Of a DNA stretch of 7,623 bases, positions 7,415-7,623 are shown piece after piece. A model generated the notes under the pieces. It was not told the DNA's origin. It worked only from the letters and a program-made list of their open reading frames with translations, and did no database searches. The DNA is from Candidatus Desantisbacteria bacterium CG2_30_40_21 (GTDB lineage: Bacteria; UBA9089; CG2-30-40-21). Location of the stretch: NCBI GenBank assembly GCA_001873945.1, contig MNYI01000094.1:1-7623 (forward strand). Reading direction: 5' to 3'. A program made the position numbers and the translations under genes. Position 1 is the stretch's first letter; the number at the start of each line of letters is the position of its first letter.

Positions 7415-7623
7415 TTAGTATCGCGTCAATTCTCAAGTACATGCAGCAATTCTAATTATGACATTTTTACCGCATAAACACATAACAACTCACCACGGAG
7501 ACACGGAGACACAGAGGAAAATCGAAGGGCAAATCTCTTATTTGAATGTGGCTGAACGCAGATTTTTGGAAATTTGAAGCATTATTCTGTGAATTTATAA
7601 AAATTTGCATTCCGTCAGCTTGT
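7415..7623. other. Downstream non-coding region
   Basis: No credible gene, tRNA or intrinsic terminator is visible in these 209 bases. A 14-codon reading frame from the ATG at 7411 overlaps the rluD stop as ATGA but resembles nothing known. A 47-codon minus-strand frame (7610-7467) runs through the tandem repeat and is probably spurious. The one clear structure is the short repeat at 7494-7517. The sequence around 7554-7570 (AACGCAGATTTTTGG) also looks like repeat debris, but only one unit is present. Confidence 0.6.
7494..7517. repeat. Three 8-bp tandem units, CACGGAGA type
   Basis: CACGGAGA at 7494-7501 and 7502-7509 is followed by CACAGAGG at 7510-7517, which differs at two positions. The block is markedly richer in G and C than its AT-rich flanks. 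From memory, similar CACGGAGACACGGAG strings recur as short intergenic repeats in many environmental genomes and give spurious translations such as SPRRHGDTEE. That recollection is unverified here. Confidence 0.7.

Noticed and set aside
7411..7455. 14-codon frame overlapping the rluD stop by ATGA
   Set aside because: It is very short, ends at TAA at 7453-7455 and resembles no known peptide. The overlap alone is weak evidence for a real gene.
7467..7610. 47-codon minus-strand frame in the tail
   Set aside because: It has no clear ribosome binding site and runs through the CACGGAGA repeat, giving a translation (LCLRVSVV) typical of spurious repeat-derived frames.

Overview
The window looks like chromosomal DNA of a diderm (Gram-negative-type) bacterium. 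It is moderately AT-rich and holds two genes on the + strand. The large gene encodes a SprA-type outer-membrane protein, a family known from the Bacteroidota and other members of the FCB group, so an FCB lineage or a related uncultivated phylum is the best guess. Two genes are not enough for firm placement.

Layout. Bases 1-154 form one long imperfect palindrome with perfect 23-bp outer arms, a perfect 14-bp inner stem and diverged sequence between them. It resembles a fold-back miniature element. A short leader with a ribosome binding site follows, then a 2060-codon gene (182-6364) for a SprA-family protein: signal peptide, coiled-coil linker, the conserved SprA body and a C-terminal beta-barrel region ending in an aromatic residue. 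The linker part of the gene contains two sets of inverted repeats that share the core GTCCCTGC. A 93-base gap with no visible terminator leads to an RluD-type 23S rRNA pseudouridine synthase (6458-7414). The last 209 bases hold no convincing gene. They contain a short GC-richer tandem repeat (7494-7517) in otherwise AT-rich DNA.

How the genes relate. SprA homologues studied in Flavobacterium are the outer-membrane channel of the type IX secretion system. RluD modifies 23S rRNA in the cytoplasm. The two are probably neighbours, perhaps co-transcribed, with no evident shared pathway. No other type IX component lies in the window, so a complete system cannot be inferred. I found no wholly new system. 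The most unusual points are the palindromic element directly upstream of the sprA start, the hairpins inside the sprA linker, and the coiled-coil N-terminal extension.
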